20,802 nt of DNA from Candidatus Martarchaeota archaeon (GCA_023379075.1 JAMCSO010000015.1:1-20802); one strand, 5' to 3'. Positions 1 through 7,504 are shown, counted from the first letter of the stretch. The notes: generated from the letters alone by a model not told the origin. Made by a program: numbers and translations.

Positions 1-1533
1 CAGGGCATGTATCAGCTCGAGTGTTTTCTTATCAGACTCTGCAAATTCCTCTGCTTCCCGTATCTTCTTCTCGATCTCATCCCTATTCATCTTGTTTGGA
101 GCTATCACCTGCATGTGCTGCTCCTTTCCCGTCGCCTTGTCCTTGGCGCTCACGTGAAGGATTCCGTTCGCATCTATGTCGAATGTCACTTCTATCTGCG
201 GAACGCCCCTTCTTGCGGGAGGCAATCCGGTCAATGAGAATTTTCCAAGCTCGATGTTGTCCTTTGCAAGAGGTCTCTCTCCTTGTAGTATGTGTATATC
301 TACTGCCGGCTGATTATCCTCGGCGGTGGTGAATGGCTGTGTTTTCTTTACAGGTATTGTAGTATTCTTCTCTATGAGCTTTGTCATGACTCCTCCAAGA
401 GTCTCCAGGCCGAGGGAAAGAGGAGTTACATCAAGAAGCACGATGTCTTTGACCTCTCCAGTGAGCACTCCCGCCTGTATCGCTGCCCCAAAGGCTACGG
501 CTTCCATCGGATCCACGCCTCGCTCAATCTTTTTGCCAAGAAGCTGCTCCACATACCTCTGTACGATTGGCATCCTTGTTGGACCTCCGACAAGTATCAC
601 CTTGTCAATATCTTTTGGCTCGAGTTTTGAATCCTTCAGGGCCTGCATCACTGGTTTTGTTGTCTTTTCGACTATCGGCACCACTATCTCTTCTAGTTTT
701 GCTCTTGTAAAAGAATAGGTGAAGTGCACTGGCGCATTGTTTGCCATTGTTATGAATGGCAGATTCACCTCTGTTGTAAGTGTTGTTGATAGCTCGATCT
801 TTGCCTTCTCGGCTGCCTCTCTTATCCTCTGCATTGCCTGACCATCCTTTGAGACATCCGTTCCAGTCTGCTTCCTGAGCTCTGAGAGGAGGAATGTGGT
901 TATGGCGTTGTCCATGTCTGTTCCCCCAAGTTGCGTATCTCCGCTTGTCGCCTTCACCTCGAAGACACCATTTCCAGATTCCATTATCGTGACATCAAGA
1001 GTTCCTCCTCCGAAATCGTAGACCAGGATCTTGAGCTCCTTGCTCTGCTTGTCAAGGCCATATGCAAGAGATGCTGCAGTAGGCTCATTCACAAGCCTTA
1101 CGACTTCCAAGCCAGCTATCTCTCCAGCATCTTTTGTCGCCTGTCTCTGATTGTCATTAAAGTATGCAGGCACTGTGATGACTGCCTTCTTTACCTCCTC
1201 ACCAAGAAAAGCTTCTGCGTCTTTCTTTATCTTCTGAAGTATCATCGCAGAAAGCTCCTGGGGCGAGTACTCTTTTCCAAAGACCTTGTACTTGAAGTCT
1301 GTGCCCATTTTTCTCTTGAATGTGCTAAGAGTGCCTTCTGAATTTGCTACTGCCTGCCTCTTTGCCGGCTCGCCGACCAAGCGCTGGCCGTCTTTTGTAA
1401 ATGCAACATAGCTTGGGAAGGATTTCCCATAAAGAGATGCTCCTTCTGCGCTTGGTATCAGCACGGGCTTTCCTCCTTCCAGTACTGCTGCAGCTGAGTT
1501 TGACGTTCCTAAGTCTATTCCTATTATTTTCAT
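1..1533 (-). CDS. dnaK: Chaperone DnaK (Hsp70), 3' end beyond the left edge
   Basis: Hsp70 chaperone: binds exposed hydrophobic peptides in the cytosol in an ATP-driven cycle with DnaJ and the exchange factor GrpE. The first 511 codons are visible. The protein opens with the Hsp70 phosphate-binding strand MKIIGIDLGTSNSAA, and the substrate-binding domain is seen near the edge (GERPLAKDNIELGKFSL, then GLPPARRGVPQIEVTFDIDA and NGILHVSAKDKATGKEQ). Full-length DnaK is usually 600-640 residues, so about 100 residues, the helical lid and C-terminal tail, lie outside the window. The start is ATG at 1533-1531, with a good Shine-Dalgarno GGTGAT just before it and the grpE stop 9 bases upstream. It is the third gene of the winged-helix/grpE/dnaK operon; no dnaJ is visible and it may follow off the edge. 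Family call is secure. Confidence 0.97.
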   Translation of the reverse strand, partial: MKIIGIDLGTSNSAAAVLEGGKPVLIPSAEGASLYGKSFPSYVAFTKDGQRLVGEPAKRQAVANSEGTLSTFKRKMGTDFKYKVFGKEYSPQELSAMILQKIKKDAEAFLGEEVKKAVITVPAYFNDNQRQATKDAGEIAGLEVVRLVNEPTAASLAYGLDKQSKELKILVYDFGGGTLDVTIMESGNGVFEVKATSGDTQLGGTDMDNAITTFLLSELRKQTGTDVSKDGQAMQRIREAAEKAKIELSTTLTTEVNLPFITMANNAPVHFTYSFTRAKLEEIVVPIVEKTTKPVMQALKDSKLEPKDIDKVILVGGPTRMPIVQRYVEQLLGKKIERGVDPMEAVAFGAAIQAGVLTGEVKDIVLLDVTPLSLGLETLGGVMTKLIEKNTTIPVKKTQPFTTAEDNQPAVDIHILQGERPLAKDNIELGKFSLTGLPPARRGVPQIEVTFDIDANGILHVSAKDKATGKEQHMQVIAPNKMNRDEIEKKIREAEEFAESDKKTLELIHAL

Positions 1534-1542
1534 ATTATCACC

Positions 1543-2031
1543 TTATTTGTTCTCCTTTTCTTCAGGATTCTTCGGCTTTGATATTATTACAGAAGCCGGC
1601 CTCAACATAATGCCATTAAACATATATCCCTTTCGTACTGTCTCTATTATGGTGCCTTCGGCTTCATTGCTTTCCGCGACCATTATTATCTCATGCTTAT
1701 ATGGGTCATAAATGCCTTCTGCGTTTATCTCTGAGAGACCCTCGTTTCTTAGCGCTGTTACAAAGTTCGAAAATATAAGCTCGATTCCTTTTTTGCTGTT
1801 TGTATTCTCTATTGATGATATTGCTATTTCGAATTCGTCAAGTACTGGCAGAAGTTTTAATACGAGCTCGGCTTTCCCAGACTTTCTTGAGTTCTCAACA
1901 TCTTTCATTGTCCTTTTCTTATAGTTATCGAATTCTGCTGCCAGCCTAAGATGTCTGTCATTGAGCTCCTCAAGAGCTTTATCATTCTGATTCTCCTGTT
2001 TGTTGTTGGTATCCTTATTCTCCTCACTCAT
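1543..2031 (-). CDS. grpE: Nucleotide exchange factor GrpE
   Basis: Co-chaperone that releases ADP from DnaK. It is 162 residues long. The first ~25 residues are polar and charged, followed by a long helical segment (LNDRHLRLAAEFDNYKKRT) that matches the GrpE dimerisation coiled coil. The C-terminal beta domain ends in VRKGYMFNGIMLRPASVIIS, which fits the GrpE signature. I chose ATG at 2031 because GGTGGT lies 4 bases upstream. GTG at 2040 would add only three residues. The start overlaps the end of the upstream winged-helix gene by 8 bases, which suggests translational coupling, and dnaK follows after 9 bases. Confidence 0.95.
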   Translation of the reverse strand: MSEENKDTNNKQENQNDKALEELNDRHLRLAAEFDNYKKRTMKDVENSRKSGKAELVLKLLPVLDEFEIAISSIENTNSKKGIELIFSNFVTALRNEGLSEINAEGIYDPYKHEIIMVAESNEAEGTIIETVRKGYMFNGIMLRPASVIISKPKNPEEKENK

Positions 2032-2434
2032 CAATACCACCCCCTATTATCTCATCCATTTTTTCTGCAAACTCTATCAGCCTGCTGAACTCCCTCAATA
2101 TCTCGCCTTGAAGGTCCTCAAGTGTGCTTACCATATCGTTTGAACGCAAGAAGTATCTTCTGCCACGCCTGATCACAAGGCCCGAATATATGAATCTGTT
2201 AAGATGATATATAACTGTGCTTCTTGGGACTGAGAGTTTCTTATTCAGCATCTTGCTTGTCATCCCGTCGCCCCTGAGACTGGCGTTTGCTATCTCCTGT
2301 AATATTAGAGGTTCTATCTCACTTCTTCCGTTTGATAGATCGAAAACCTTGCAAAACCAACCCGATAGCGCCTCGATATCCTTTCCGTCGGGTCTGTTGA
2401 CTGCTTTGATTACGATCTTTTCTGTGACTCCCAT
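2024..2434 (-). CDS. Winged-helix DNA-binding protein, likely regulator of the grpE-dnaK operon
   Basis: A 136-residue protein with a winged-helix core at about residues 50-100: a first helix (IEPLILQEIANASLRG), the helix-turn-helix MTSKMLNKKLSVPRSTVIYH and a basic wing (GLVIRRGRRYFLRS). The C-terminal ~35 residues are an acidic helix, possibly for dimerisation, ending in GGGIDE. It is the first gene of the chaperone operon and overlaps grpE by 8 bases. The start is ATG at 2434, about 27 bases downstream of the TATA box centre, so the mRNA is probably leaderless. Its position and the perfect inverted repeat at the promoter suggest that it controls its own operon, for example in heat shock. 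That role is inference; I cannot assign it to a named regulator family such as Phr or HSR1. Confidence 0.8.
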   Translation of the reverse strand: MGVTEKIVIKAVNRPDGKDIEALSGWFCKVFDLSNGRSEIEPLILQEIANASLRGDGMTSKMLNKKLSVPRSTVIYHLNRFIYSGLVIRRGRRYFLRSNDMVSTLEDLQGEILREFSRLIEFAEKMDEIIGGGIDE

Positions 2435-2457
2435 CTAAGATACTATGTACATTAAAG

Positions 2458-2472
2458 TATATAAAGTTTTGC
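2458..2472 (-). promoter_or_regulatory. TATA box and BRE-like element of the wHTH-grpE-dnaK operon
   Basis: On the minus strand the sequence reads GCAAAACTTTATATACTTT. The TATA box TTTATATA spans 2465-2458, with a purine-rich BRE-like stretch just upstream. The centre is about 27 bases from the ATG at 2434, so transcription should begin at or next to the start codon. Confidence 0.7.
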
Positions 2473-2475
2473 TTT

Positions 2476-2496
2476 TTTTCAACAAAAAGTTGAAAA
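2476..2496. promoter_or_regulatory. Perfect 8-bp inverted repeat, operator candidate
   Basis: TTTTCAAC (2476-2483) and GTTGAAAA (2489-2496) are exact reverse complements around a 5-base A run. The repeat lies about 10 bases upstream of the TATA box of the chaperone operon, the right place for a dimeric regulator. It is also only 9 bases past the stop codon of the upstream gene, so a hairpin terminator for that gene is an alternative. Confidence 0.5.
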
Positions 2497-2504
2497 TAAT
2501 AACC

Positions 2505-2918
2505 TTATGTAGTTCTTTTCAAAGATTTAAGTATTGCTTTGATAGCAGTTTCAGGATCGGTCTTGCTACAGTATGGATTCTGAATGACAGGCATAAACCC
2601 GAAATCGATAAAAGATGAATACATTATAAGAGGGAAATACCCTATAAAGATATACTCTGGAGTCAAAGAAACGCCATACCTCTTCCATACAGCACTCCTG
2701 AGAGTTGAGCGCAAGTATTCTTCCTTTTCCTCTCTAGATAAGAGAGAAAATCCAACTACGAGATTGTTTCTTATGTGACTTAGTTTTTGGGCAGTTTTTG
2801 GATCTGGAGATGTGCCATTCTGCGAAGCCATACGTTCCTGGATGCAATCGAGGGTACGCTCTTGGGCCTTTATCAATTTAAGTGCTTCTCCGCTGGGGCG
2901 GGATGTTTGCCTTTGCAT
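2505..2918 (-). CDS. Unrecognised 137-residue protein
   Basis: I do not recognise this protein. It has a basic, Gln/Ser-rich N terminus, two predicted helical stretches (ALKLIKAQERTLDCIQERM and KTAQKLSHIRNNLVVGFSLL), a charged helix (SREEKEEYLRSTLRSAVWKR) and an aromatic, hydrophobic patch (PEYIFIGYFPLIMYSSFIDF) that is more likely a buried core than a clear membrane helix. The tail is again helical and basic. It lies upstream of the chaperone operon on the same strand, but that operon has its own promoter. It diverges from the TBP gene, with about 100 bases between them. Orderly composition and the tight fit between promoters support a real gene. Confidence 0.6.
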   Translation of the reverse strand: MQRQTSRPSGEALKLIKAQERTLDCIQERMASQNGTSPDPKTAQKLSHIRNNLVVGFSLLSREEKEEYLRSTLRSAVWKRYGVSLTPEYIFIGYFPLIMYSSFIDFGFMPVIQNPYCSKTDPETAIKAILKSLKRTT

Positions 2919-2984
2919 AAAAATAATATTGTTTTTAGATTATTAGCTTTGCCTCTGCCAGCGAAAGAATTAAAAAGTAGTTCA

Positions 2985-2997
2985 TCTTTATTAAATA
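2985..2997 (+). promoter_or_regulatory. Putative TATA box of the single-repeat TBP gene
   Basis: The A/T run CTTTATTAAATA is centred near 2992, about 27 bases before ATG 3019. This suggests a leaderless transcript. A second A-rich candidate (TTAAAAAG) lies near 2970-2977. The rest of the 100-base gap must hold the divergent promoter of the gene at 2505-2918, where I see no clear TATA box. Confidence 0.5.
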
Positions 2998-3018
2998 TTG
3001 TTATGTTTTAGTGATATT

Positions 3019-3330
3019 ATGAGCAAGCAGGAAGCGGCTCCGGTGATGAGGGAGATTAATATAAGGCCCATCATAAAGATACAGAACATTGTGGTGAGTG
3101 CTGACCTTCATGCAAACATCGACCTCTATGCGCTTTCTAAGGGTGTTAAGGAAGTGGATTATGAGCCCGAGCAGTTTCCCGGAGCAATATTCAGGATGAA
3201 AGATACAAAGGCTGCCATAATATTATTCAAGAACGGCAAGCTCATCTGCACGGGGCTCAATACAGAGAAGGATATAAAAGCGGTGCTTGAGCGTGCTGCT
3301 AAGATAATCTCAAAATATGTTCTTGATTAG
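3019..3330 (+). CDS. Single-repeat TATA-binding protein (half-TBP)
   Basis: TBP nucleates transcription by bending promoter DNA at the TATA box and recruiting TFB. Archaeal TBPs are normally about 180-200 residues with two tandem ~90-residue repeats. This protein has 103 residues and one repeat, starting at IKIQNIVVSADLHANIDL (residue 19) and ending at IISKYVLD. The centre reads YEPEQFPGAIFRMKDTKAAI then ILFKNGKLICTG, closest to the C-terminal repeat of standard TBP (YEPEQFPG). The two DNA-intercalating Phe positions of a repeat (F53 and F70, 17 apart as in canonical TBP) are present. The first ~18 residues are an extra, partly basic tail. The stop overlaps the convergent glycosyltransferase by 4 bases and only 100 bases lie upstream, so no second repeat is hidden nearby. 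It may act as a homodimer; whether the genome also encodes a full-length TBP cannot be seen here. Confidence 0.9.
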   Translation: MSKQEAAPVMREINIRPIIKIQNIVVSADLHANIDLYALSKGVKEVDYEPEQFPGAIFRMKDTKAAIILFKNGKLICTGLNTEKDIKAVLERAAKIISKYVLD

Positions 3331-4469
3331 AGATCTGCTTTTTTCTTTGTATCTTCTAACAAGGAATCAAATTTTTTGAAGAATGCTTTCCAAGAGTAAA
3401 GCGATGATACGCGTTTATGTCCCTCTTTGCCCATGCGCTCTGCAGTGGACGGATAGTCCACAAGCATTGCCATCTTATCTCCCATCTCCTTATCAGAGTT
3501 TACTAGAAAGCCAGTTTTGCCGTCGAGAATTGTCTCTTTTGGTCCGCCTTCGTTGACGGAGATCACTGGCTTGCAGCTTGCCATGGCTTCTAGAGGGATG
3601 TAACCATAATCTTCATTTATTGCGGCAAATAACACAGCATATGCCCTCGAGTATAGGTCTTTGAGCTCCTTGTCCGAGATGTTCGTGATTATCTTAACAT
3701 TTAGGCCGTTGGAGAGTTTTTTTATTTTGGTAAGGTATGCGGTATGCTCTGGATTCTTTGATAGCGCACCAGCAAGGACCAGGCGATAGTCTTTTCTGCC
3801 AGTCTTTGAGACGAACTTCTTGAAAGCATTGATTACATAATCCTGTCTTTTGTTTGGAGTTATGCGTGAGGGATAAAAAAAGAATTTTTCATAGGCTTTG
3901 TTCTCAAATGCATTGTAATCTATTCCCGGGTTTGCTACGTCTGCTTCCCTTTCGAAGTATCTGGCGATTCTCTCCTTTGTGGTCTCACTGTTTGTGGCTA
4001 TACACTCTATCTTGCCTACTATCTTATGCGAGACCATCTTGTAGGCTTTTGCCATTGTAGCATATATGAACTTTTCCTTGTATGTCCTATACTTCATCCT
4101 TTCTGCGTAAAGATCATAAACCTCCCTCGGAGGAGTGTGGCAATACCACAATACGCCCCTATTCTTGTGCCTTATCCATTCGCTAGGAGAGATGTGTGCG
4201 TTTATTACATCATAATCTTCCTTTAACTCCAGATTATAGAAATTGTATCCAAAACGCAGGCCTTGCGAGGCTTTGTAGGGCAAAATTCCAGACAATGGAA
4301 TATCCTTCCCAATTATAGTTATGTCGAGATCTGAGAAACCTTCAAAGGTATTCTTCTTGTCATACTCTAGTGTATATATTTTGGCATCATAGTGCTTTGC
4401 TATCTCTAATACCACCCGTTCTGCTCCTCCCTGGATGTTAAGATAGGGTTGCGCTATTATAACTTTCAT
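3327..4469 (-). CDS. GT4-family glycosyltransferase (GT-B fold)
   Basis: Transfers a sugar from a nucleotide-sugar donor, probably to a cell-envelope glycan or glycolipid; acceptor and sugar are unknown. The protein has 380 residues from ATG 4469. It opens with the GT-B N-terminal strand and glycine loop (MKVIIAQPYLNIQGGAERVV) and has the C-terminal donor domain marked by FFYPSRITPNKRQDYVINAF. It carries the EX7E motif E286-DYGYIPL-E294, followed by AMASCKPVISVNEGGPKETI, typical of retaining GT4 enzymes. No signal peptide or membrane span is seen, so it is likely cytosolic or peripheral. GTG at 4481 is an alternative start adding four residues. It converges on the half-TBP gene with a 4-base overlap and diverges from the flavoprotein at 4594. 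Confidence 0.9.
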   Translation of the reverse strand: MKVIIAQPYLNIQGGAERVVLEIAKHYDAKIYTLEYDKKNTFEGFSDLDITIIGKDIPLSGILPYKASQGLRFGYNFYNLELKEDYDVINAHISPSEWIRHKNRGVLWYCHTPPREVYDLYAERMKYRTYKEKFIYATMAKAYKMVSHKIVGKIECIATNSETTKERIARYFEREADVANPGIDYNAFENKAYEKFFFYPSRITPNKRQDYVINAFKKFVSKTGRKDYRLVLAGALSKNPEHTAYLTKIKKLSNGLNVKIITNISDKELKDLYSRAYAVLFAAINEDYGYIPLEAMASCKPVISVNEGGPKETILDGKTGFLVNSDKEMGDKMAMLVDYPSTAERMGKEGHKRVSSLYSWKAFFKKFDSLLEDTKKKADL

Positions 4470-4481
4470 TGTGCCATACAC

Positions 4482-4593
4482 CGTTGTTAAACAGAGATCT
4501 GTGCTATTCCAGATATATGCAATGATGCATAATCATGTATATAGCTTTTCTTGGCAGATGATTATAACATTATAAAGTTATAAAAAGATCAGC
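4482..4593. promoter_or_regulatory. Divergent promoter region of glycosyltransferase and geranylgeranyl reductase family genes
   Basis: For the minus-strand gene, TATA-like GCATATATCT lies at about 4511-4520, giving a short leader. For the plus-strand gene, the A/T run ATTATAACATTATAAAG at 4561-4577 lies just before ATG 4594 and suggests a leaderless or nearly leaderless transcript. The two genes may be co-regulated envelope functions, but no shared operator is clear. Confidence 0.45.
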
Positions 4594-5688
4594 ATGAAGA
4601 GCACTGTATCTGTAATAGGGGCGGGAACAGCTGGATTGATTGCAGCAAGAGAGCTTTGCAGAAAGAATATCAAAGTTAGTGTTTATGATCAAAAATCAGT
4701 TCCGGGATCGCGGATACATGCTTCTGGAATACTCTCGCTCTCTGGGCTTAGGACATTGGGTGTTGATTACCATAAAGCATCCACCAATAGTTTATATGGA
4801 GCCAACATACATGCAGGGGGTGAGAATATTGAGATACGATCAAAAGAAGCGAAAGCATGCGTTTTGGACAGAGAGAAATTGAATGAGATTTGCATGGATG
4901 AGGCGGTGCATGAAGGCGCGCGAATGAATCTCGGAAAGAGGGTCACCGGAACAGAACTTGATGTATTGCATGCTTCAAGCATAATACTTGGCGCGGATGG
5001 AGCTTTCTCTTCTGTTGCTGCGCATTTTGGGATGGGATCGATTGAGAGGTATGTGCTAACATATAAAGCAGAGTTCAATGTTGGAGGAAGAGGAGGTATT
5101 GTTGATCTCTTTTTTGATAAGGAGAGAACCCCCGGACTGTTTGGATGGCTATGTCCCAACTCGGAGGATATTTTAGAGGTGGGAGTTGGCATAGATTCTA
5201 AAAAAGGCAATGCAAAGAAGGCGTTTGAAAGATTCATCAAGACAAACGAGATTACTAAGATATTAGATGGGGCCAGGATGATTGATGGTGGAGCAAGCAT
5301 GATCCCAATATCCAGGAGAGAACATATGGTTGATAATGTGGCAGAGGTACTCTTAGTTGGAGATTCGGCAGGACAGGTAAAGGCCTCAACAGGAGGCGGG
5401 ATAATATTCGGAAGCAACGCCGCGATAATTGCAGCAGAAGAGATCCAGAGGCATATTGAGGATGGAACCGACCTGGCAAGTTACGAAAAAAGATTCGTTA
5501 AGGAATACCGGCTTGATATGGCTCTCCATAAAGTCATAAATGGCATTTACTCTAGCATTGGGAACAGAAATATGGGAATCGGGCTGAGGTGCATGCGATG
5601 GCTTGGAGTAGACTCTTTCCTTGGAAAGTATGGAGATATGGACAGGCCAAGCCTGACGATAAAGAGAGCTCTGCTTAGAAGCGCATGA
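4594..5688 (+). CDS. Geranylgeranyl reductase family FAD-dependent oxidoreductase
   Basis: Members of this family reduce the double bonds of geranylgeranyl chains in archaeal membrane lipids, using FAD. The 364-residue protein starts with a Rossmann FAD motif (VIGAGTAGLIAARE, residues 7-20), has a second nucleotide-contact motif (ILGADGAFSSVA, about 131-142) and the family's hallmark GDSAGQVKASTGGGIIFG at 256-273, which corresponds to the GD(A/S)AG...TGGGI flavin-binding segment. It is somewhat shorter than typical digeranylgeranylglycerophospholipid reductases (about 390-450 residues), so another prenyl or flavin substrate is possible. ATG 4594 directly precedes MKSTVSVIGAG. It stands alone with its own promoter and converges with the gene at 5716. 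Confidence 0.85.
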   Translation: MKSTVSVIGAGTAGLIAARELCRKNIKVSVYDQKSVPGSRIHASGILSLSGLRTLGVDYHKASTNSLYGANIHAGGENIEIRSKEAKACVLDREKLNEICMDEAVHEGARMNLGKRVTGTELDVLHASSIILGADGAFSSVAAHFGMGSIERYVLTYKAEFNVGGRGGIVDLFFDKERTPGLFGWLCPNSEDILEVGVGIDSKKGNAKKAFERFIKTNEITKILDGARMIDGGASMIPISRREHMVDNVAEVLLVGDSAGQVKASTGGGIIFGSNAAIIAAEEIQRHIEDGTDLASYEKRFVKEYRLDMALHKVINGIYSSIGNRNMGIGLRCMRWLGVDSFLGKYGDMDRPSLTIKRALLRSA

Positions 5689-5694
5689 TGAGGC

Positions 5695-5712
5695 ATTGTG
5701 TTGTTGCACAAT
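5695..5712. terminator. Small hairpin between convergent stop codons
   Basis: ATTGTG (5695-5700) and CACAAT (5707-5712) pair perfectly around a 6-base loop. The hairpin fills the 27-base gap between the stops at 5688 and 5716, so it could end transcription or stabilise 3' ends on both strands. There is no strong T run, so the terminator role is uncertain. Confidence 0.35.
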
Positions 5713-5715
5713 AAT

Positions 5716-6225
5716 CTATTGAGGATCACTCTTCTTTCCCTGCTTGTCGAGCATGTGCTTTCCCAGGGCTTTTCTCCTCCTCACGTCTTCTTCGAGCCTG
5801 AGTTTCTCGTCTGGACCGAGGACATTGTTCATTATGTATGTGGAGTAGTTTGTAGATATGTTGGATAGATCTATCAATATTGATTGTAGATTGCTGGTCT
5901 TTACAGAGTATTCCCTGAAAGGCTTCAGTACTTCTATCCCTATCGGCGCAAAATTGAAGACAACATTTATAGCGGCCCCCAGGTCCTTGAAAAGAGTCGT
6001 TATTGCGGCACTTGTTGAGAAATAACCCTCTATCTTTATCGGCTCTTCTATGCTGCCAAAACAATAAACAACTCCGGGAGATTTCAGGAGCCGGTTATTT
6101 ATCAGATCAGCCATGAGCTGCTGCAGCTCCTCGCCTTTTTCACCCTGCATGTCAAAATAAAGCTTTGCCAATATCCCACCCTTAGATATTGTCTTTTCTG
6201 TAATTTCTTCCACTTCTGAAACCAT
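5716..6225 (-). CDS. Hypothetical protein downstream of hisS
   Basis: A 169-residue soluble protein without signal peptide or membrane span. The body alternates strands and helices (GGILAKLYFDMQGEKGEELQ, VVYCFGSIEEPIKIEGYFST, INVVFNFAPIGIEVLKPF), followed by a helical segment (LQSILIDLSNISTNYSTYIM) and a highly charged tail (LEEDVRRRKALGKHMLDKQG). The pattern, a short compact domain with an acidic strand and the APIGIEVLKP loop, resembles uncharacterised archaeal proteins I have seen, but I cannot name a family. It starts 4 bases after the hisS stop, so it is the last gene of a trx-hisS operon and may share expression with translation genes. Function unknown. Confidence 0.75.
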   Translation of the reverse strand: MVSEVEEITEKTISKGGILAKLYFDMQGEKGEELQQLMADLINNRLLKSPGVVYCFGSIEEPIKIEGYFSTSAAITTLFKDLGAAINVVFNFAPIGIEVLKPFREYSVKTSNLQSILIDLSNISTNYSTYIMNNVLGPDEKLRLEEDVRRRKALGKHMLDKQGKKSDPQ

Positions 6226-6229
6226 GTTT

Positions 6230-7495
6230 TCATCTCACTTTCTTATTAATATCAGCAACTGCGACCAATTCCTCTTCTCCGCTGAGCATATTCCTAAGCT
6301 TGACCTTGCCTGCATCCCTTTCGATCTTGCCGATTATTGCAACGTGCATTATCCCAAGAGCGTTCACATACTCGAGCTGCTTAGAGATGCTTCTCTTGTG
6401 AAGGTTCATGTCAACATATTTGCCGCTTTCCCTTAGAGAATTTGCGACTCCAAGAGCATAAGGGAAATCTTCTTCGGTGATATATGCAACAAATATGTTT
6501 GCTGCTGTTTTCCTGCTTCCACTATTAATTAAATCAACTACTCGGCTTATCCCAACGCTGCATCCCACAGCAGGCAGGGAATCTTTGGAAAATGCTCCTA
6601 TTAAGTTATCATATCTTCCCCCAGAGGCTATTGTTGGAAGGCGTTTCCCCTCGCGGAACGATACAAATTCATATATGAAACCAGTGTAGTAGTCGAGGCC
6701 ACGCGCTAGAGAAAGGTCTATCTCGATCTTTCCCCTGAGCCCATATTGCATGAGGATCTCCAAGAGTTCGCTGATTGCTTTGAGCTCGGGAGTCTCGCCC
6801 CCCAAGCTTCCGGCGATCTTTCCAAGAAGATCACTGTTTGTCTTTTTCTCAGTAAGAAACATAAAAAGATCCTCTGCGAGCCTGCCTCCTATCCCTGCTG
6901 AGACCATCTGGCTTATCAGTTCCTCGTGCTGGATCTTGGCCATTTTATCCAGTATCCTCATCACGATAGGGTGCTTTGGTGCTGGAATCTTGAAGAAATC
7001 AAGGATTGATGAGAGCAGAACGCGATGGTTTATGAAGATTGTGTAATCGATTCCAAGCGCTTCGAGAGCCTTTGCGGTTGCTGCTATGACTTCGGCGTCA
7101 CTCTTTGTCTCACTTACCCCGATTATATCTATATCTGCCTGGATAAATTCCCTGAATCGCATGTGCTGCGGCTCATCCTTCCTCCACGCCCTGTCTATCT
7201 GATATCTTTTGAAAGGGAGAGGCAGATCTTTCCTTCCGGCAACAAATCTCGCAAGAGGAACTGTAAGGTCAAATCTCAATCCAGATTCTCCATCCTGAAG
7301 AAGGAATATTTCTTTGGTCGACTCTTCTCCATATACTTTTGAGTTAAGGGTTTCTATGGATTCTAGTGCGGGCGTCATTATAGGATAGAAACCAAAACGC
7401 TTGAATACCTCCTCTACAACAGAGATTGTCTCCTGCAAAGCTATTGCTTCGGATGGACCATAGTCTCTGACTCCCCGCGGCAGACTAAAAGGCAT
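6230..7495 (-). CDS. hisS: Histidyl-tRNA synthetase
   Basis: Class II aminoacyl-tRNA synthetase that charges tRNA-His. It has 421 residues, the usual length. The N terminus MPFSLPRGVRDYGPSEAIAL is the family's typical opening. Motif 2 is visible in QIDRAWRKDEPQHMRFREFI, the histidine-binding motif in LARGLDYYTGFIYE and motif 3 in VGCSVGISRVVDLI. The C-terminal anticodon-binding domain begins around NIFVAYITEEDFPYALGVAN. The start is ATG at 7495, 9 bases after the thioredoxin stop. Operon with thioredoxin upstream and the gene at 5716-6225 downstream. Confidence 0.97.
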   Translation of the reverse strand: MPFSLPRGVRDYGPSEAIALQETISVVEEVFKRFGFYPIMTPALESIETLNSKVYGEESTKEIFLLQDGESGLRFDLTVPLARFVAGRKDLPLPFKRYQIDRAWRKDEPQHMRFREFIQADIDIIGVSETKSDAEVIAATAKALEALGIDYTIFINHRVLLSSILDFFKIPAPKHPIVMRILDKMAKIQHEELISQMVSAGIGGRLAEDLFMFLTEKKTNSDLLGKIAGSLGGETPELKAISELLEILMQYGLRGKIEIDLSLARGLDYYTGFIYEFVSFREGKRLPTIASGGRYDNLIGAFSKDSLPAVGCSVGISRVVDLINSGSRKTAANIFVAYITEEDFPYALGVANSLRESGKYVDMNLHKRSISKQLEYVNALGIMHVAIIGKIERDAGKVKLRNMLSGEEELVAVADINKKVR

Positions 7496-7504
7496 CTTAC
7501 CATC

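Noticed and set aside
3331..3700. A missing second TBP repeat just after the half-TBP stop, split off by a frameshift
   Set aside because: The plus-strand frames after 3330 show no TBP motifs, and the bases encode the well-conserved C-terminal part of the glycosyltransferase on the other strand.
4767..5417. Long open frame of 216 codons on the minus strand
   Set aside because: It lies inside the geranylgeranyl reductase family gene, which has clear FAD motifs; the opposite frame is Ser/Pro/Leu-rich without recognisable domains, a typical shadow.
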